Part shown: piece by piece, positions 62,749 through 64,000 of the stretch
Layout of the letters: each line of letters starts with the position of its first letter
How positions within the stretch are numbered: position 1 is the first letter of the stretch
Notes under the pieces: model-generated
The model's database searches: none
The model's input: the letters and a program-made list of their open reading frames with translations, nothing else
What the model was told of the DNA's origin: nothing
Assembly: GCF_009905375.1 (NCBI RefSeq)
Contig: NC_133657.1
Span: 67,117,233-67,181,232, forward strand
Direction: 5' to 3'
Source: Apium graveolens
Taxonomy: Eukaryota > Streptophyta > Magnoliopsida > Apiales > Apiaceae
DNA length: 64,000 nt
Made by a program: the position numbers and the translations under genes

Positions 62749-64000
62749 ATATATCAAAGTATCGATCCTTGGTAACGGAAAACAGTCCTTAGGACATGCA
62801 TCATTGAGATAAGTGAAGTCCACACACATCCTCCATTTTCCATTGGCCTTCTTCACTACAGGGTTTGCTAACCATTCTGGAAATTGAATCTTCTCAATGA
62901 AACCAGCTTCTAAGAGCTTCTCCACTTCCTGTTTTATAGCTTCTTGCATTTCTGGAGCAAAACTTCTTTTCTTTTGTTTCACTGTCTTCCGATTTGGGTC
63001 CACATTCAGCTTGTGAGTAATCAGTTCCGGGTCTATTCCTGGCATATCAGCTGCTGACCATGCAAAAATGTCACTATTTTCTTGCAAAAATTTCACCAAC
63101 TTCCCTCTAAGGGGCTCCTCGAGCGTTGCTCCAATAAAAGTTACCTTCTCAAGATCTTCGGGGGCTAAAGGAATTGAAACCAAGTCTTCTGCTGGCTTTC
63201 CTCTTTTCTCATCATTCTCTCGGATATCCAGATCTTCAATAGGAAGAACCTGCCCCCCAACTCCATCTGCCCTCAAAGAGGCCACATAACAGCTTCTAGC
63301 CATTTTTTGGTCTCCTCTCTCTTCTCCGATCCCATCCCGGGTTGGAAACTTCATAACTGAATGGTAGGAAGAAGGGACTGCCTTGAAGGCGTGTATCCCT
63401 GTTCTTCCCATGATAGCGTTGTAAGTCGAACTAGCCTTCACCACCATAAAGTCCAACATCTGAGTTGCTTGCCTTGGTTCCTGCCCTATGGTTGTTGGCA
63501 ACTTGATTATCCCCTCTACGGGGCACTCCACTCCCGCAAACCCATATATTGGCATGTCGGTTGGGGTCAATTGAGAGTCATTATATCCCATCCTCAAAAA
63601 GGTGTCATGGAGCAAGATATCCACTGAAGCACCATTATCCACAAGGACCCTTCTCACTGGGCTGTTTCCTATTATCGGGGTTATAACCAACGGGTTGTCA
63701 TGGGGAAATTTCACACCCTCCAGATCATAATCATCAAAAGACAGTGTTACTCCTGTCCTGGCCCTCTTCGGGGCTTCCCCAATAATATGCATAACTTCTC
63801 GGGCATACGCTTTCCTGGAGTTCTTGGATAACCCAGCAGCGGTTGGTCCTCCAAAGATTGTGTTTATCACAGGCCCTCGGGGTCGTGGTCCTCCGAAGAT
63901 TGTATTTATCACCGGTCCCCTAGGCTGGGGATTCCGCCCCTGATCGTCTTGGTCCCTCCTACGATCTTCAAAGTTCTTTCTTCCATTATTATTCCTATCC
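62749..64000 (-). pseudogene. Tat gag-pol linker, protease and N-terminal RT
   Basis: Open on the minus strand from the window edge to the copia insertion. Near the edge a 14-residue unit (PRGPVINTIFGGP) is tandemly repeated. The protease active site VLVDNGASVDILL lies at about 63635-63600, followed by MPIYGFAGVECPVEG. RT begins with KKRSFAPEMQEAIKQEVEKL, EWLANPVVKKANGKWRMCVD and DACPKDCFPLPRIDTLI. The frame stops only because the copia element interrupts it; the rest of RT is at 54757 downward. Gag proper lies beyond the window. Confidence 0.88.

Larger units (their letters stand above)
47821..64000 (-). mobile_element. Tat-type Ty3-gypsy retrotransposon, minus strand, right end outside window
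   Basis: Read on the minus strand from the right edge: gag-pol linker, protease and RT (64000-62749), then after a nested copia element RT continues with RNase H, a second RNase H and integrase (54757-51957). After that come an antisense extra ORF (51611-49611 on plus), a repeat array, a polypurine tract and the 3' LTR (48402-47821). The doubled RNase H and an extra ORF in antisense between pol and the 3' LTR are features I know from the Tat lineage (Retand-like). Pol has three in-frame stops and one frameshift. Confidence 0.85.

Overview
The window is nuclear DNA of a flowering plant, almost certainly a eudicot. The evidence is SIRE-type Ty1-copia, Athila and Tat-type Ty3-gypsy elements, TRIMs, Stowaway-like MITEs, a FAR1-type MULE, an Au-like SINE, and one spliced host gene of the plant-specific DUF3444 family. 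I cannot fix the family or species from sequence alone. The region is a nest of transposons around one host gene.

Layout: 1-2631 is the 3' end of a plus-strand SIRE-like copia element (family A), inserted in the decayed end of a minus-strand SIRE-like element (family B, 2632-12149). Family B's gag is split by a solo family A LTR (9358-10417, TSD GTTAG). A plus-strand solo LTR of family B (12178-13533, TSD AACAC) lies 28 bp from family B's own 5' LTR, giving inverted LTRs head to head. 14217-14841 is a MITE inside a MITE. 15200-17990 is a LINE remnant split by a tandem TRIM array (16137-17587). 18176-29657 is a Stowaway-like MITE holding a complete, apparently uninterrupted Athila element (18415-29642, TSD GAGGG). 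30453-34311 is a MULE with ~70-bp inverted ends, a 9-bp TSD and a broken FAR1-like transposase. 37782-43836 is the host gene (minus strand, three exons). 43837-47400 is AT-rich and holds a SINE. From 47821 past the right edge runs a minus-strand Tat-type gypsy element with an antisense, intron-bearing extra ORF. Its reverse transcriptase is split by a deleted copia element (54763-62743, TSD GTAGC).

The most interesting pattern: three unrelated retrotransposons (copia family B, Athila, Tat) each carry an extra ORF outside gag-pol. In each, the ORF is preceded by a dense array of short, often palindromic motifs and then a TATA box. In Athila and family B the array motif is the same one found in the element's own LTR upstream of the LTR TATA box. 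This suggests that LTR-like promoter/enhancer modules were copied or co-evolved to drive separate transcription of the extra ORFs. One hypothesis is that the encoded proteins bind the arrays.

All coordinates, TSDs and splice sites were read by eye. Family assignments rest on recognised motifs, not on database searches.
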